Below are positions 43,777 through 54,088 of a stretch of DNA of 64,000 bases, in pieces. Origin of the DNA: Deltaproteobacteria bacterium. Lineage in GTDB: Bacteria; Desulfobacterota; Deferrisomatia; Deferrisomatales; JACRMM01. The notes beneath the pieces are model-generated. The model had not been told where the DNA came from. It made no database searches and was given only the letters and a program-made list of their open reading frames with translations. Both the position numbers and the translations under genes were made by a program. Numbering within the stretch: the stretch's first letter is position 1; each line of letters starts with the position of its first letter. Location of the stretch: the NCBI GenBank assembly GCA_016214985.1, contig JACRMM010000028.1, positions 124,001-188,000 on the forward strand, in the 5' to 3' direction.

Positions 43777-45335
43777 AGACGACAGCCGCCCTGCTGGCCG
43801 CCGCAGCCGCCCTCGCCGGCGTCTCCGCGCAGGCGGGCTACCGAGATCTGAGCCGGGAGTTGGACGCCTACGAACCTCCCGCCCTCTACCGATCGCAGGT
43901 CGGCGGGAAACCCGGCACAGACGTGCGACCCGGCTCGCCGGCTTCCGACGACGAGTTCCGGGCCCAGATTGCCCGTCTCCGCGAGGTCGAGAGCCGGTGG
44001 GAGAAGGCACTGACGGAGCCGACGGCGGAGGATTCCTTTTACACGCCCGCGGCCTCGCAGCTGGAGGTCCTCCGCCCTGCGGCGACCGACGCGACGGCTG
44101 CGGAGAAGGCCCTGGCCGACGGCTTTTCACTGGAGACCTTGGAGGCTCTGACGCTGCTCCGAAGCCCCGCGGTCCGGTCGAAGGAGCGGGAGCTTCGGGC
44201 CGCCCTCGCGGGGTACAGTCAGGTGGAGAACTTGGACTCGATCCTTCGCCAGTACACGATCTTTACGGCGAGCCTCATGGCCGGGGTGGGGAGCGCCGAG
44301 AACCCCGATGCGCCCGCCCTCAAGTTCCCCTTCCCCGGAGTGCTCGCCCTCAAGGGAGAGATCGTGACCCAGGACGCGCGGGCCGCGCGAGAGGGAGTGG
44401 AGGCCGCCCGCCGCGACGCCGTCACCGCGGTCCGCAAGGCTTACTGGGAGCTCCTATACGCGCGAGCGGCCCAGGAGATCACCGGCGGGATGCTCGACCT
44501 TCTCGACAACCTGAAGTCGGCGGCCTCGGCGCGATACTCGGCCGGCGAGACAACGTTCCAAGACGTGGTCAAGATCGGGATCGAGCGGGAGAAGGCGAAA
44601 GAAGAGCTCAAGACCCTGGGCGAGGAGCAGCGCAACAGGGAGGCCGAGATCCGGGAGGTCCTGAGCCTTCCCCCGGTCGTCGCCATCGGCGCCCCCGCGG
44701 CCCGAGCGCCCAACCGGGCCGCTGTGAAGGAGAAAGGCCTCTATCCCGAGGCTAAGGCCAAGCGCCAGGAACTTCGCGCCATGCGCGCGATGATCGGCCG
44801 GATGGAACGGATGCTGGAGATGGCGGAGACCATGATCTATCCCGGCTTCAGCCTGAACCTGTCCCTCTACGAGCGAGACGAGGTGTCCCGGATCGGTGCG
44901 GGCGCCGCCATGGGAGAGGCCGCAGGGAGCTTCCCGGTGGTGACCACCGCCTCCATGGGCGCGGGCCTGCCCAAGATGCCCTGGTTCGGCAAGGACGACG
45001 CGTACCTGCGGGAGACCCGCCAGCGGATCGGTGCGTTACAGAAGGACCTGGAGATGACCGAGGCGTCCACGGCGCTGAGCGTGCGGGAGGCCTGGTTCCG
45101 CCTCGACAAGGCGCTTCGCGAGGAAGCCCTTTTCGGCGACCGGGTGGTGAGCCTGTCGCAGGCCGCCCTCGAGGCCTCCACCCGGGGCTACAGGGCCGGA
45201 AAGGTCATGTTCTCGGACCTGATCGAGTCTTACACAGGGTGGCTCCAGGCCAACCTCGCTCTCGAGCGGGCGAAAGCCGACACGGGAGTTGCGAGGGCGG
45301 AGTTGGAAGCAGTCGTCGGAGCGACGCTGCCGTAG
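43773..45335 (+). CDS. TolC-family outer-membrane efflux protein (second copy)
   Basis: This 520-residue protein starts at GTG 43773, inside the end of the first TolC gene. A signal peptide (ALLAAAAALAGVSAQAGYRD) precedes a TolC fold: LARLREVESRWEKALTEPTA-like helices, LSLPPVVAIGAPAARAPNRA, GLPKMPWFGKDDAYLRETRQ and RGYRAGKVMFSDLIESYTGW. It is only distantly like its neighbour, so the operon carries two channel proteins. Both may serve CusBA, or the second may be a companion. Its stop lies in an inverted repeat. Confidence 0.88.
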   Translation: MKTTAALLAAAAALAGVSAQAGYRDLSRELDAYEPPALYRSQVGGKPGTDVRPGSPASDDEFRAQIARLREVESRWEKALTEPTAEDSFYTPAASQLEVLRPAATDATAAEKALADGFSLETLEALTLLRSPAVRSKERELRAALAGYSQVENLDSILRQYTIFTASLMAGVGSAENPDAPALKFPFPGVLALKGEIVTQDARAAREGVEAARRDAVTAVRKAYWELLYARAAQEITGGMLDLLDNLKSAASARYSAGETTFQDVVKIGIEREKAKEELKTLGEEQRNREAEIREVLSLPPVVAIGAPAARAPNRAAVKEKGLYPEAKAKRQELRAMRAMIGRMERMLEMAETMIYPGFSLNLSLYERDEVSRIGAGAAMGEAAGSFPVVTTASMGAGLPKMPWFGKDDAYLRETRQRIGALQKDLEMTEASTALSVREAWFRLDKALREEALFGDRVVSLSQAALEASTRGYRAGKVMFSDLIESYTGWLQANLALERAKADTGVARAELEAVVGATLP

Positions 45336-45388
45336 GGCGGGGCTTGCCCCGTCGCAACCGACCGATTGGCGGGGCAAGCCCCGCCCTA
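45333..45388. repeat. GC-rich palindromic repeat overlapping the TolC stop codon
   Basis: TAGGGCGGGGCTTGCCCCG (45333-45351) is the exact complement of 45370-45388, with an 18-bp spacer. The TAG is the stop codon of the second TolC gene. Related palindromic units occur at 46948-47050. They resemble dispersed REP-like elements and may form an mRNA hairpin between the TolC and CusB genes. Confidence 0.75.
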
Positions 45389-45404
45389 CAAGGGAGATAG
45401 CGAT

Positions 45405-46928
45405 ATGTCTGATGACATCGAGATCCCGGCTGCGCCCGCACCCAAGAAGCGACCCGCCCGCGCGGGGCTCGTCGTGGCCGCCGCGGCGGTCCTCCTCGTC
45501 GCGGCCGGCGGCGGCGCCTGGTATGCAGGCCTCTTCGGCTCCCGCGGCACAGAGAAGACCATCGCGGGCAAGGCGGAGCAGTACACCTGCGGCATGCATC
45601 CCTGGATTATCTCGGACAAGCCGGGGGAGTGCCCCATCTGCGGCATGAAGCTCACGAAGATCGAGGAGCAGCCCGCCGCCGCCACGCCGGCGGCGCCGAA
45701 AAGCGAGGCCGACGAGTTCTTCTCCGACGCCGGCGGCTCCGCACCGGAGAAGACGGCCGCCAAAGGCGAGCGAAAGCTTCTCTTCTACCGAAACCCCATG
45801 AACCCGGCCGTCACTTCGCCCACGCCTGCCAAGGACGAGATGGGCATGGACTACGTGCCCGTCTACTCGGACGAGGTGGGTGCTCCCGCGGCCGGGGGAG
45901 GCGTTGAAGGTCTGGCCACGATCCGCGTGGGAGAAGAGGCACTTCGGCTCTCGGGCGTGCAGACGGCTTCGGCCACCCGTGAGACGGTCCGCCGCACGGT
46001 GCGCACGGTCGGCATCGTCGTTCCCGACGAGACCCGGATCCGCCACGTCCACACCAAGATCGAAGGCTGGGTCGAGAAGCTCTACACGAACTTCACGGGC
46101 GAGGTGGTCCGGCAGGGCCAGCCCATCCTCTCCCTCTACTCCCCTGAGCTCCTGGCGACCCAGGAGGAGTTCTTGAAGGCCAAGGAGACGGCGGCCAAGT
46201 TCGCCGGGTCGAGAAGCCCGGACGTGAGGAGCCTCGGCGAAGAGCTCCAGCATTCGGCCCGCCGCCGCCTGGAGCTCTTCGACGTCCCGAAAAGCTTCAT
46301 CGCCCAGCTGGAGAAGACCGGCGCGATTCAGCGCAGCGTGACACTGAACGCCCCGACCTCCGGCTTCGTAACAGCCAAGGACGTCTTCGAGGGCCAGAAG
46401 GTGGAGCCCGGCATGGAGCTCTTCAGCGTGACCGACCTCTCTCGCGTCTGGATCGAGGCCGACCTCTACGAGTATGAGGCGGGCGCGGTCAAGGTCGGGC
46501 AGGAGGCGACGCTTGCGCTAGCCTTTCAACCGGGAGTGCAGCTCAAGGGCCGGGTGGCCTTCGTGTTCCCCTACCTCTCCCCCGAGACCCGCACCTTGAA
46601 AGTCCGCTTTGAGTTCCCCAACCCGAACATGGTCTTGAAGCCCCAGATGTACGCCGACGTCACCCTCTCCCTGGCCGCGGCCCAGGGCGTGACGATCCCC
46701 GACTCGGCCATGATCGACACGGGCGTGCGCAAGGTCGTCTTCGTGGAAACCTCGCCGGGTTCGTTCGAACCCCGGGAGGTCAAGGTGGGCGTGCGCGGTG
46801 AGGGCAAGGCCCAGGTGCTTGCCGGCGTGAAGGAAGGCGAGAAGGTGGTCGTGAAGGCCAACTTCCTCCTCGACTCGGAGTCTCGGCTGCGGGCGGCGCT
46901 CACCAAGATGAGCGGAGGGGCCCGATGA
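45405..46928 (+). CDS. cusB: CusB-like heavy-metal RND adaptor
   Basis: ATG 45405 follows AAGGGAG. After a membrane anchor (GLVVAAAAVLLVAAGGGAWY) come a heavy-metal-binding module (YTCGMHPWIISDKPGECPIC), a CusB-type segment (FYRNPMNPAVTSPTPAKDEM), the lipoyl and hairpin part (GWVEKLYTNFTGEVVRQGQP, LLATQEEFLKAKETAAKFAG) and the barrel and membrane-proximal domains (GFVTAKDVFEGQKVEPGMEL, RTLKVRFEFPNPNMVLKPQM). The 507-residue length fits. The metal module plus Met residues indicate Cu(I)/Ag(I). It links CusA to TolC. Confidence 0.95.
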   Translation: MSDDIEIPAAPAPKKRPARAGLVVAAAAVLLVAAGGGAWYAGLFGSRGTEKTIAGKAEQYTCGMHPWIISDKPGECPICGMKLTKIEEQPAAATPAAPKSEADEFFSDAGGSAPEKTAAKGERKLLFYRNPMNPAVTSPTPAKDEMGMDYVPVYSDEVGAPAAGGGVEGLATIRVGEEALRLSGVQTASATRETVRRTVRTVGIVVPDETRIRHVHTKIEGWVEKLYTNFTGEVVRQGQPILSLYSPELLATQEEFLKAKETAAKFAGSRSPDVRSLGEELQHSARRRLELFDVPKSFIAQLEKTGAIQRSVTLNAPTSGFVTAKDVFEGQKVEPGMELFSVTDLSRVWIEADLYEYEAGAVKVGQEATLALAFQPGVQLKGRVAFVFPYLSPETRTLKVRFEFPNPNMVLKPQMYADVTLSLAAAQGVTIPDSAMIDTGVRKVVFVETSPGSFEPREVKVGVRGEGKAQVLAGVKEGEKVVVKANFLLDSESRLRAALTKMSGGAR

Positions 46929-46947
46929 TCCGGACCGGTAATCACCG

Positions 46948-47050
46948 TAGGGTGGGCTTCGCCCACCGGCGTTCGGGGGTCGCAGGTAGTAGGGTGGGCT
47001 GTGCCCACCGAAACCCGGTGTTTGAGGCCCGGTGGGCACAGCCCACCCCA
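46948..47050. repeat. Three palindromic repeat units before cusA
   Basis: TAGGGTGGGCTTCGCCCACC (46948), TAGGGTGGGCTGTGCCCACC (46990) and the inverted copy GGTGGGCACAGCCCACCC (47031) lie in about 100 bp. The second and third form a large inverted repeat. They sit in the 157-bp gap between cusB and cusA and could form a stable hairpin in the operon mRNA. Confidence 0.8.
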
Positions 47051-47085
47051 CTCGGGGCTGTCTCTACGATGGCAGGAGCGGCGAA

Positions 47086-50000
47086 ATGACGCCCCACGGC
47101 GCCGCGGTCGGCCCCACGAATCTCAGTTTCATCCAGAAGATCATCCGCTTCTGCGCCCACAACCGGGCCCTGACCCTGCTCGGCGTGGCGGCGGTGTGCG
47201 CCCTCGCGGTCTACACCCTCAAAGAGATCCGGCTCGACGCCCTGCCGGACCTCTCCGACACCCAGGTGATCGTCTACTCCAAGTGGGACCGGTCGCCGGA
47301 CATCATCGAAGACCAGGTCACCTACCCCATCGTCTCGGCACTGCTGGGAGCACCCAAGGTGAAGGCCATCCGGGGCTTCTCGGACTTTGGCTTCTCCTAC
47401 GTGTACGTGATCTTCCAGGACGGGACCGACATCTACTGGGCCCGCTCCCGTGTGCTGGAGTACCTCTCCAAGATCCAGTCTCGCCTGCCCCAGGGGGTCA
47501 ACACCGAGCTCGGCCCCGACGCGACGGGGGTCGGCTGGGTGTTCCAATACGCCCTGGCGGACCGCTCCGGGACCCATTCGCTCGACGAGCTGCGCAGTTA
47601 CCAGGATTGGACGCTTCGCTACGCGATCCAGTCGGTGCCGGGCGTGGCCGAGGTGGCCTCCATCGGCGGGTTCCAGAAGCAGTATCAGATCACGGTGGAT
47701 CCGAACCGCCTCGCGGCCTACGGCCTCTCGCTCGACATGGTGATGGAGGCAGTGAGCCAATCCAACAACGAAGTGGGCGGCCGACTGATCGAATTCTCGG
47801 GCGCCGAGTACATGGTGCGGGCCCGGGGCTACGCCCGAAGTCTTCCGGACTTCGAGAAGATCGTGGTGAAGACCGGCCCCGGCGGCGTGCCGGTGCTCCT
47901 CAAAGACATCGCCCGGGTGGAGCTCGGGCCCGAGATCCGCCGCGGCGTCTCCGACCTCGACGGCCTGGGGGACCACGTGGGCGGCGTCGTGGTGATGCGC
48001 CACGGCGAAAATGCACTGAACGTCATCGAGCGGGTGAAGGCGAGGATCGAGGAGCTCAAACCTTCGATGCCGAAGGGCGTGGAGTTCGTGACCACCTACG
48101 ACCGCTCGGACCTGATCCACCGGGCGATAGAGACCCTGAAGCACGAACTCACGGTGGAGATGATCATTGTCTCCCTGGTGATCCTGATCTTTCTCTGGCA
48201 CGTGCCGTCGGCCCTGGTGCCTATCGTCACGATCCCGATCTCGGTTCTCCTGTCCTTCATCCCCCTCTATTACATGGGGGTGACCGTCAACATCATGAGC
48301 CTCGCGGGCATCGCCATCTCCATCGGCGTTCTGGTCGACGGGGCTATCGTAGAGGTGGAGAACGCCTACAACAAAATCTATCACTGGCAGGCAGGGGGGA
48401 AGAAGGGCGACTTTCACGAGGTGCGCCTCTCCGCCCTGATGGAGGTGGGCCCGTCGGTCTTCTTCTCGCTCCTCGTGATCGCCGTGGCCTTCCTGCCGGT
48501 CTTTGCCCTGGTGGACCAGGAGGGGCGGCTCTTCCGGCCCCTGGCCCTGTCGAAGAACCTGGCCATGGGCCTCGCCGCACTGCTGGCCATCACGCTCGAC
48601 CCTGCGCTGCGGATGCTCTTCGCCCGGATCGATCCCTTCGTCTTCAAGCCGCGGTTCCTGGCAAAGCTCGCGAGCCACGCCTTCGTGGGGACCTACTACT
48701 CGGAGGACCGCCACCCGATCAGCCGGGCCATCTTCAGGGTCTACGACCCGGCCTGCCGGTTTGTCTTGAAGCACCCGAAGGGCGTCATCGTGGCCGCGGT
48801 CGCTGTGGTCGCCCTGAGCCTTCCGCCCTACTTCAAGCTGGGCAGCGAGTTCATGCCCCCCCTGAACGAGGGCACCATCCTCTACATGCCCACCACCCTG
48901 CCCGGGATCTCCGTGGCCCAGACGCAGGAGCTCCTGATCGCCCAGGATAAGCTCCTGAAGGGCTTCCCCGAGGTGGAACGGGTCTTCGGCAAGGCGGGCC
49001 GCGCCGACACGTCGACCGACCCGGCGCCCTTCTCCATGATGGAGACCACCGTCATCCTCAAGCCGGAAACCGAGTGGCGGGGCAAAGACCGCTGGTACTC
49101 GAAGTGGGCGCCGAACTGGCTCAAGTCCATCCTCCGCCGCATCTGGCCCGATCATCTTTCCTGGGACGAGCTCGTGGCGGACATGGACGCGAAGCTTCGG
49201 TTCCCGGGCAATACCAACGCCTGGACCATGCCGATCAAGGCGCGCATCGACATGCTGACCACCGGCGTGCGCACCCCGGTGGGGATCAAGGTCTACGGCG
49301 CAGACCTCAAAGAGATCCAGAAGATCGGGGAGCACCTGGAGCAGGTGATGAAGGACATCCCCGGCACCCGCAGCGTCTTCGCCGAGCGCGTCACCGGCGG
49401 CTACTTCGTCGACTTCGACCTGAAGCGAGACCAACTCGCCCGCTACGGGCTCACCATCGACGCCGTGCAGAAGGTGATCATGGCCGCGATCGGCGGCGAG
49501 AATGTGACCACGACGGTCGAGGGCCGCGAGCGCTACCCGGTCAACATCCGCTATCCGAGGGAGCTCCGGGAGGACCCGGACCGGCTCGGCCGCGTGCTGG
49601 TGCCGATCCCCGGCCCAGGCGGGATGGGGTCGATCCAGGTGCCGCTCGCGCAGCTCGCAGACATCAAGCTCGTCTCCGGCCCGGCCATGATCCGCGACGA
49701 GAACGGCTTCCTGTCAGGCTACGTGTACGTCGACATCGCGGGGCGCGACGTGGGCAGCTACGTGGAGGAAGCCAAGAAAGCCGTCGAGAAGGCCGTCTCG
49801 CTCAAGCCCGGCTACGTACTCCAGTGGAGCGGCCAGTACGAGAACATGATCCGAGTGAAGGAGCGTCTGAAGATCGTCGTGCCGATCACCCTGGCGCTCA
49901 TCTTCGTGCTCCTCTATGCCAACACTCGAAGCGCCTTCAAGGCCACCATCGTCATGCTCGCCGTGCCGTTCTCGGCCGTCGGCGCCATCTGGCTCTTCTA

Positions 50001-50430
50001 CTTCCTGGGCTACAACGTCTCCATCGCGGCCTGGGTGGGGATGATCGCCCTCCTCGGACTGGACGCCGAGACTGGTGTCTTCATGCTCCTCTTCCTTGAC
50101 CTCTCGCACGACGAGGCCCAGGCCCGGGGCGAGCTCAACACGCTGGACGAGCTCGACGAAGCCATCCTGCACGGTGCCGTGAAGCGGGCACGGCCCAAGA
50201 TGATGACCGTGGCCGCCGCCTTCATGGGCCTCTTGCCGATCATGTGGTCCACCTCCGCCGGGGCCGACGTCATGAAGCGCATTGCCGCGCCCATGATCGG
50301 CGGGCTCGTGACGTCGTTCATCATGGAGCTCCTCGTGTATCCGGCCATCTACAAGCTCTGGAAGAAGCGGGAGCTTGGAACGGCGCCCCCACCCGTGCAA
50401 GGGTCGGCGGCGAGGAGCATCGTTGGATAG
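47086..50430 (+). CDS. cusA: CusA-like heavy-metal RND efflux pump
   Basis: The 1,114-residue inner-membrane pump starts at ATG 47086 (GGAGCGG upstream). It shows the HME-RND features: KEIRLDALPDLSDTQVIVYS, GPDATGVGWVFQYALADRSG, NNEVGGRLIEFSGAEYMVRA, GIAISIGVLVDGAIVEVENA, FSMMETTVILKPETEWRGKD, VPFSAVGAIWLFYFLGYNVS and GLDAETGVFMLLFLDLS. Met residues in the porter domain (FSMMETT) suit Cu(I)/Ag(I). It is the last gene of the operon; its TAG lies inside the downstream AATAGTC operator. Confidence 0.97.
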   Translation: MTPHGAAVGPTNLSFIQKIIRFCAHNRALTLLGVAAVCALAVYTLKEIRLDALPDLSDTQVIVYSKWDRSPDIIEDQVTYPIVSALLGAPKVKAIRGFSDFGFSYVYVIFQDGTDIYWARSRVLEYLSKIQSRLPQGVNTELGPDATGVGWVFQYALADRSGTHSLDELRSYQDWTLRYAIQSVPGVAEVASIGGFQKQYQITVDPNRLAAYGLSLDMVMEAVSQSNNEVGGRLIEFSGAEYMVRARGYARSLPDFEKIVVKTGPGGVPVLLKDIARVELGPEIRRGVSDLDGLGDHVGGVVVMRHGENALNVIERVKARIEELKPSMPKGVEFVTTYDRSDLIHRAIETLKHELTVEMIIVSLVILIFLWHVPSALVPIVTIPISVLLSFIPLYYMGVTVNIMSLAGIAISIGVLVDGAIVEVENAYNKIYHWQAGGKKGDFHEVRLSALMEVGPSVFFSLLVIAVAFLPVFALVDQEGRLFRPLALSKNLAMGLAALLAITLDPALRMLFARIDPFVFKPRFLAKLASHAFVGTYYSEDRHPISRAIFRVYDPACRFVLKHPKGVIVAAVAVVALSLPPYFKLGSEFMPPLNEGTILYMPTTLPGISVAQTQELLIAQDKLLKGFPEVERVFGKAGRADTSTDPAPFSMMETTVILKPETEWRGKDRWYSKWAPNWLKSILRRIWPDHLSWDELVADMDAKLRFPGNTNAWTMPIKARIDMLTTGVRTPVGIKVYGADLKEIQKIGEHLEQVMKDIPGTRSVFAERVTGGYFVDFDLKRDQLARYGLTIDAVQKVIMAAIGGENVTTTVEGRERYPVNIRYPRELREDPDRLGRVLVPIPGPGGMGSIQVPLAQLADIKLVSGPAMIRDENGFLSGYVYVDIAGRDVGSYVEEAKKAVEKAVSLKPGYVLQWSGQYENMIRVKERLKIVVPITLALIFVLLYANTRSAFKATIVMLAVPFSAVGAIWLFYFLGYNVSIAAWVGMIALLGLDAETGVFMLLFLDLSHDEAQARGELNTLDELDEAILHGAVKRARPKMMTVAAAFMGLLPIMWSTSAGADVMKRIAAPMIGGLVTSFIMELLVYPAIYKLWKKRELGTAPPPVQGSAARSIVG

Positions 50431-50452
50431 TCCACAGTTACTGGAGACTATT
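50426..50452. promoter_or_regulatory. AATAGTC-type inverted-repeat operator overlapping the cusA stop
   Basis: GATAGTC (50426-50432) and GACTATT (50446-50452) with a 13-bp spacer form a 25-bp near-palindrome (ATAGTC, CAGT-T-ACTG, GACTAT). It includes the TAG of cusA and lies 68 bp before the sigma-54 promoter. Confidence 0.8.
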
Positions 50453-50520
50453 GCCCACATACCCCCCTCGGCCTGCCGTGCCGACCCGCCGAAAGTGCGG
50501 ATGGAAGGCGTCAGGTGCAT

Positions 50521-50536
50521 TGGCATCGTCCTTGCT
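50521..50536 (+). promoter_or_regulatory. Sigma-54 promoter for the 50613 gene pair
   Basis: TGGCATCGTCCTTGCT is a close consensus match with GG-N10-GC. It lies 77 bp upstream of the ATG at 50613. Confidence 0.85.
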
Positions 50537-50612
50537 ATAGACAGAGAAGCCGACCCGGACTCGGCGCGTTCAAACGTACGTCCGGGCAAACACGTGCAGA
50601 AGGGAGACCGCG

Positions 50613-51131
50613 ATGAACAAGAAGGCCATTCGCACACTGACGACTCTTTCGCTCGGAGCCGCGCTCGCGTTGACGGCCGCCGGCTGCGCCACCGTGAGCC
50701 CCTACGCCGCGGCCCCGATGAAACAGGAGACGACGGGAACGCCCTCCGGGGACGAGATCCGAGCAGCCCAGGTCCCAGGGTACCAATTGGCGTACTACCT
50801 GCTTGACCTCGGTGCGGATGCTGCGCCGAAGACCAAGCACCTGATGGTCTTCGTCACGACCTCTGAGGGAAAGGACGTCGCGGATGCCGCGGTGACCTAC
50901 ACGCTGACCGGCCCGGGGACAGAGGAGCGAACCGTGACGGCGTCTCACATCAAGGGCGGGACGTTCACGTACAAGGTGGGTCCGGAGAAACACACGGCCA
51001 AGACCGTCCCGATGGCCGGTGGCTACGGCGCTGACGTGTACCTGCGAGAGAAGGGCGACTACAAGATCATGACCAAGGTGACCGTCGGAGCGACAAGCAC
51101 GACGGACGCGTTCGCCTACACGGTGAAGTGA
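50613..51131 (+). CDS. YtkA-like lipoprotein
   Basis: A lipobox (LTAAGC after LSLGAALALTAAGC-type core) follows MNKKAIRTLTTL. The mature domain has GYQLAYYLLDLGADAAPKTK, HLMVFVTTSEGKDVADAAVT, YTLTGPGTEERTVTASHIKG and GYGADVYLREKGDYKIMTKV, an Ig-like sandwich ending in FAYTVK. It is a clear paralogue of the next protein (HLMxFxxxxxGK, GYGAD/GFGAD, KGDYKxxxK). P19-type iron/copper proteins end similarly, but no identity is certain. It is the first gene after the 50521 promoter. Confidence 0.78.
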   Translation: MNKKAIRTLTTLSLGAALALTAAGCATVSPYAAAPMKQETTGTPSGDEIRAAQVPGYQLAYYLLDLGADAAPKTKHLMVFVTTSEGKDVADAAVTYTLTGPGTEERTVTASHIKGGTFTYKVGPEKHTAKTVPMAGGYGADVYLREKGDYKIMTKVTVGATSTTDAFAYTVK

Positions 51132-51232
51132 CGGACCTGTCGACTCCGGTCGACGGATCGAGGCGGCCCGTGCCGATGGGCGGCGCGAGGCCGCAGCATA
51201 CCGAAGAGATCTCCAACGAAAGGAACCGATCG

Positions 51233-51736
51233 ATGAAGAAGACGATTCGCTGCCTTACGACCATCGCTGTCGGCGTCGCGCTCGCGCTCCCGTCTCTGGC
51301 CCTCGCCATGGACCACAGCGCCCACGGTGCCATGGGCGCGGACGCCAAGGGGATGCCCGCGGCGACCGTGACGTCGGCCATGAAGGGCAAAGAGGTCCGC
51401 TCCGCCAAGGTGGACGGTTACCAGTTCACCTACCACCTCATCGACATGGCCGAGATGATGAAGGGCGTGCCGATGCAGGGGGACATGAGCACGATGAAGT
51501 CCCACCACCTGATGCTGTTCGCCGTGTCACCCGACGGGAAGCCTGCCGCCCAAGGCAAGGTAGGGTACATGATCACCGGACCCGGCAAGGCCGAGCAGAA
51601 GACCATGGCCATGGCGATGGACGGCGGTTTTGGCGCCGACGTGGACCTCAAGGCGAAAGGCGACTACAAGGTGACGGCCAAGGCGGTCTTCGGCGACAAG
51701 ACGGTCGTTGACGAGTTCACGTACACGGTCAAGTAG
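51233..51736 (+). CDS. YtkA-like exported protein with Met/His-rich N-terminus
   Basis: The signal peptide (LTTIAVGVALALPSLALAMD) is followed by HSAHGAMGADAKGMPAATVT, a Met/His segment able to bind copper. The Ig-like domain has GYQFTYHLIDMAEMMKGVPM, SHHLMLFAVSPDGKPAAQGK, VGYMITGPGKAEQKTMAMAM, DGGFGADVDLKAKGDYKVTA and DEFTYTVK. It is a paralogue of the 50613 protein with the same fold, but is soluble. It lies 101 bp downstream and is followed by a strong hairpin, so the pair is one transcript. Confidence 0.82.
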   Translation: MKKTIRCLTTIAVGVALALPSLALAMDHSAHGAMGADAKGMPAATVTSAMKGKEVRSAKVDGYQFTYHLIDMAEMMKGVPMQGDMSTMKSHHLMLFAVSPDGKPAAQGKVGYMITGPGKAEQKTMAMAMDGGFGADVDLKAKGDYKVTAKAVFGDKTVVDEFTYTVK

Positions 51737-51751
51737 CCCTGCTCTTCGTTC

Positions 51752-51785
51752 ACCGGAAGGGCGCCGACTCCGGCGTCCTTCCGGT
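51752..51785 (+). terminator. Hairpin terminator after the YtkA-like pair
   Basis: ACCGGAAGGGCGCCG pairs with CGGCGTCCTTCCGGT (one G-U) around an ACTC loop, starting 16 bp after the stop. Confidence 0.75.
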
Positions 51786-51874
51786 TGATTCGGGTTGGCC
51801 CGCAGTCCCTATTCCCTCGTAAAGATCGTAAAACTTGCAAAGTAGATATAGCACAACATAGCTAAAGAATCAAA

Positions 51875-51902
51875 TTGACACCCTCGCGGCCTTGACGATA
51901 CA
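51875..51902 (+). promoter_or_regulatory. Sigma-70-type promoter for the metY-like gene
   Basis: TTGACA, a 16-bp spacer and GATACA, in an AT-rich stretch unusual for this window. It is 87 bp upstream of the ATG at 51990. Confidence 0.4.
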
Positions 51903-51971
51903 GTTCCCCGGCACCCCATCCGAGCAACTGAGGACGCGCGGCCCGCGGAGAACCGGTCCTGCCGTCCATGA

Positions 51972-53306
<1,335 letters not shown>

Positions 53307-53314
53307 GGAGGCGC

Positions 53315-54088
53315 GTGGGCTCGACCATCAGTCTTCTCGGCCTCGGCGCCGCGTCCTTCGTGGCCGGCGCGATCAACTCCGTGGCCGGCGGGGGGAGTCT
53401 TCTCTCCTTCCCGGCCCTGGTCGCCTTCGGCCAGCCCGCAATCCTCGCCAACGCGACCAACACCGCGGTGGTGTGGCCCGGGACCCTGTCGAGCGCGTTC
53501 GCCTACCGGAAGGACTTTCCGGCGGATCGGGGCCTCGTGCTCATGCTCGTAGTCTCGAGCCTGCTCGGGGGGCTGCTGGGCGCCGCGATCCTCGTGGGCA
53601 CCCCGCCCGCCCTGTTTCAGAAGCTCACCCCGTTCCTCGTGCTCTTCGCCACCGGCCTGTTTGCGGCGCGGCGCATCTTCGCCCGGCTGCTCGCCCGAAC
53701 CGACGGCGCGGCGCCGAGCAGCTCCCGCTGGGGCCGGGCCGCGGGCTTCGCCTTCCAATTCGGCGTCGCCACCTACGGGGGCTACTTCGGCGCCGGGGCG
53801 GGGATGCTCATGCTCGCCTCCTTCGGCCTCATGGGCTTGACCGACATCCACCGGATGAACGCCCTGAAGACCACTCTGGCGACGCTCCTCAACGGCATCG
53901 CCCTCCTGTACTTCGCGGCAGCGGGCCTCGTGGTGTGGCACCTCGCCCTCGGGATGGGGGCCTGCGCCGTCGCCGGCGGGTACAGCGGCGCCCGGCTGGC
54001 CAAACGCGTGGACCAGCGGATCGTCCAGAAAGCCATCGTCGCCCTCGGCCTTTGCGCGTCGGCCTGGCTCTTCGCCAAGGCGTGGTGA
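53315..54088 (+). CDS. TSUP family permease (second copy)
   Basis: GTG 53315 follows GAGGAGG, 8 bp after metY. The 257-residue protein has two TSUP halves: FVAGAINSVAGGGSLLSFPA, LVAFGQPAILANATNTAVVW and YGGYFGAGAGMLMLASFGLM with NALKTTLATLLNGIALLYFA. It should carry a sulfur-containing or organic anion. It is only distantly related to the one at 28089. Its tight link to metY suggests sulfite, sulfide or sulfonate handling. Confidence 0.88.
   Translation: MGSTISLLGLGAASFVAGAINSVAGGGSLLSFPALVAFGQPAILANATNTAVVWPGTLSSAFAYRKDFPADRGLVLMLVVSSLLGGLLGAAILVGTPPALFQKLTPFLVLFATGLFAARRIFARLLARTDGAAPSSSRWGRAAGFAFQFGVATYGGYFGAGAGMLMLASFGLMGLTDIHRMNALKTTLATLLNGIALLYFAAAGLVVWHLALGMGACAVAGGYSGARLAKRVDQRIVQKAIVALGLCASAWLFAKAW

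Noticed and set aside
46942..49434. 830-codon minus-strand frame opposite cusA
   Set aside because: His/Asp/Gly-rich shadow of cusA. No signal peptide or family motif.
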